The notes below the pieces were generated by a model. The model was not told the origin of the DNA, ran no database searches, and saw nothing but the letters and a program-made list of their open reading frames with translations. Positions 63,786-64,000 of a stretch of DNA of 64,000 bases are shown here, piece by piece. Origin of the DNA: Acidovorax sp. MR-S7 (GTDB lineage: Bacteria; Pseudomonadota; Gammaproteobacteria; Burkholderiales; Burkholderiaceae_C); assembly GCF_000400995.2 (NCBI RefSeq), contig NZ_DF238983.1:1-64000 (forward strand), in the 5' to 3' direction. A program made the translations under genes and the position numbers. Position 1 is the stretch's first letter. Every line of letters starts with the position of its first letter.

Positions 63786-64000
63786 TGGCTGAACTTCCTG
63801 GCGACGAACGCAATTGCCGGCGTATAAACGTCACCTCCATTTTCCTTACCAGAAAGGTTTTTGAACAGCCGGAATTTCTCTGGCATTTCACAGACAGCAA
63901 CAAAAAAATCATCCTCCCCCCCCGGCGCCATCAGATTTTTCTCAATTTCATTGGCAAAGGTTTGGCAAAAACCCGATTCGGGTTGGCCTCGATTTTTCCT
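63782..64000 (-). CDS. Partial unknown gene, 3' end only (runs off the window)
   Basis: An open frame of 72 codons enters from the right edge and ends at TGA (63782-63784). The C-terminal part reads naturally, for example EDDFFVAVCEMPEKFRLF and FVARKFSQ. The frame runs through an eight-G homopolymer on the minus strand without a break. It overlaps the following GTG start, which supports it being real. The N-terminus is outside the window, and I recognise no family. A different 72-residue frame over the same bases is a shadow. Confidence 0.65.
   Translation of the reverse strand, partial: RKNRGQPESGFCQTFANEIEKNLMAPGGEDDFFVAVCEMPEKFRLFKNLSGKENGGDVYTPAIAFVARKFSQ

Noticed and set aside
63694-63912. 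A 72-codon minus-strand frame beginning MIFLLLSVKC
   Set aside because: It covers the true partial gene and the start of the next gene in the wrong frame. The frame ending at 63782 reads more naturally and is coupled to the next GTG.

Overview
The window reads as a chromosomal segment of a high-GC betaproteobacterium of the family Comamonadaceae, most like Acidovorax or a close relative. This rests on gene order (hflX-hflK-hflC-DUF2065-hisZ-purA and der-bamB-TPR-hisS-ispG-rodZ-pilF-rlmN-ndk), on protein character (Bug-type binding protein, betaproteobacterial NlpD and HflK) and on a dispersed intergenic repeat. It is an inference from recognised families; no search was run. There is no prophage, CRISPR array or complete insertion sequence.

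Positions 265-22578 are almost entirely minus-strand housekeeping genes. They cover purine salvage/synthesis (phosphoribosyltransferase, purA), histidine control (hisZ), membrane-protease modulators (hflK, hflC), GTPases (hflX, der), RNA chaperone hfq, outer-membrane assembly (bamB, TPR partner), hisS, ispG, rodZ, pilF, rlmN, ndk, rluB, scpB, an RluD-type synthase, nlpD, pcm and surE. Many junctions overlap by 1-8 bases, which implies long operons.

Positions 22717-44550 are an accessory metabolic and regulatory region with frequent strand switches. It holds a quinone oxidoreductase, a diguanylate cyclase, a divergent nsrR/ytfE nitrosative-stress pair, an aldo-keto reductase, an aminotransferase, a LysR-amidase-Bug module, endonuclease III, a 2OG-Fe(II) oxygenase, a lone NMT1/THI5-type binding protein coupled to a guanine-deaminase-like enzyme, two exporters, a HAD dehalogenase, a cytochrome b561-YceI-YceI operon and a DUF3334 protein with a CheX-like ExxN motif.

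Positions 44604-51847 hold tRNA-Ser(UGA) followed by a complete minor-pilin set (fimT, pilV, pilW, pilX, pilY1, pilE). Then come ribD, a lipoprotein-like cardiolipin-synthase-type phospholipase D, and dusC. Between the last two lies a 280-bp fold-back element with 31-nt terminal inverted repeats, possible TAA target duplications and two nested internal hairpins. DusC now ends inside it.

Positions 56026-59814 carry a methyltransferase, a GNAT acetyltransferase, an aldehyde dehydrogenase and a GFA protein. Positions 59956-64000 carry a less familiar cluster: a PIG-L deacetylase, a double-AAA+ ATPase, a DUF1810 protein and, convergent to them, two translationally coupled unknown genes, the last running off the edge.

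Across the window, eleven copies of a roughly 45-50 bp imperfect palindrome sit just 3' of stop codons, and in three cases the stop codon lies inside the repeat. None lies in a divergent promoter gap.
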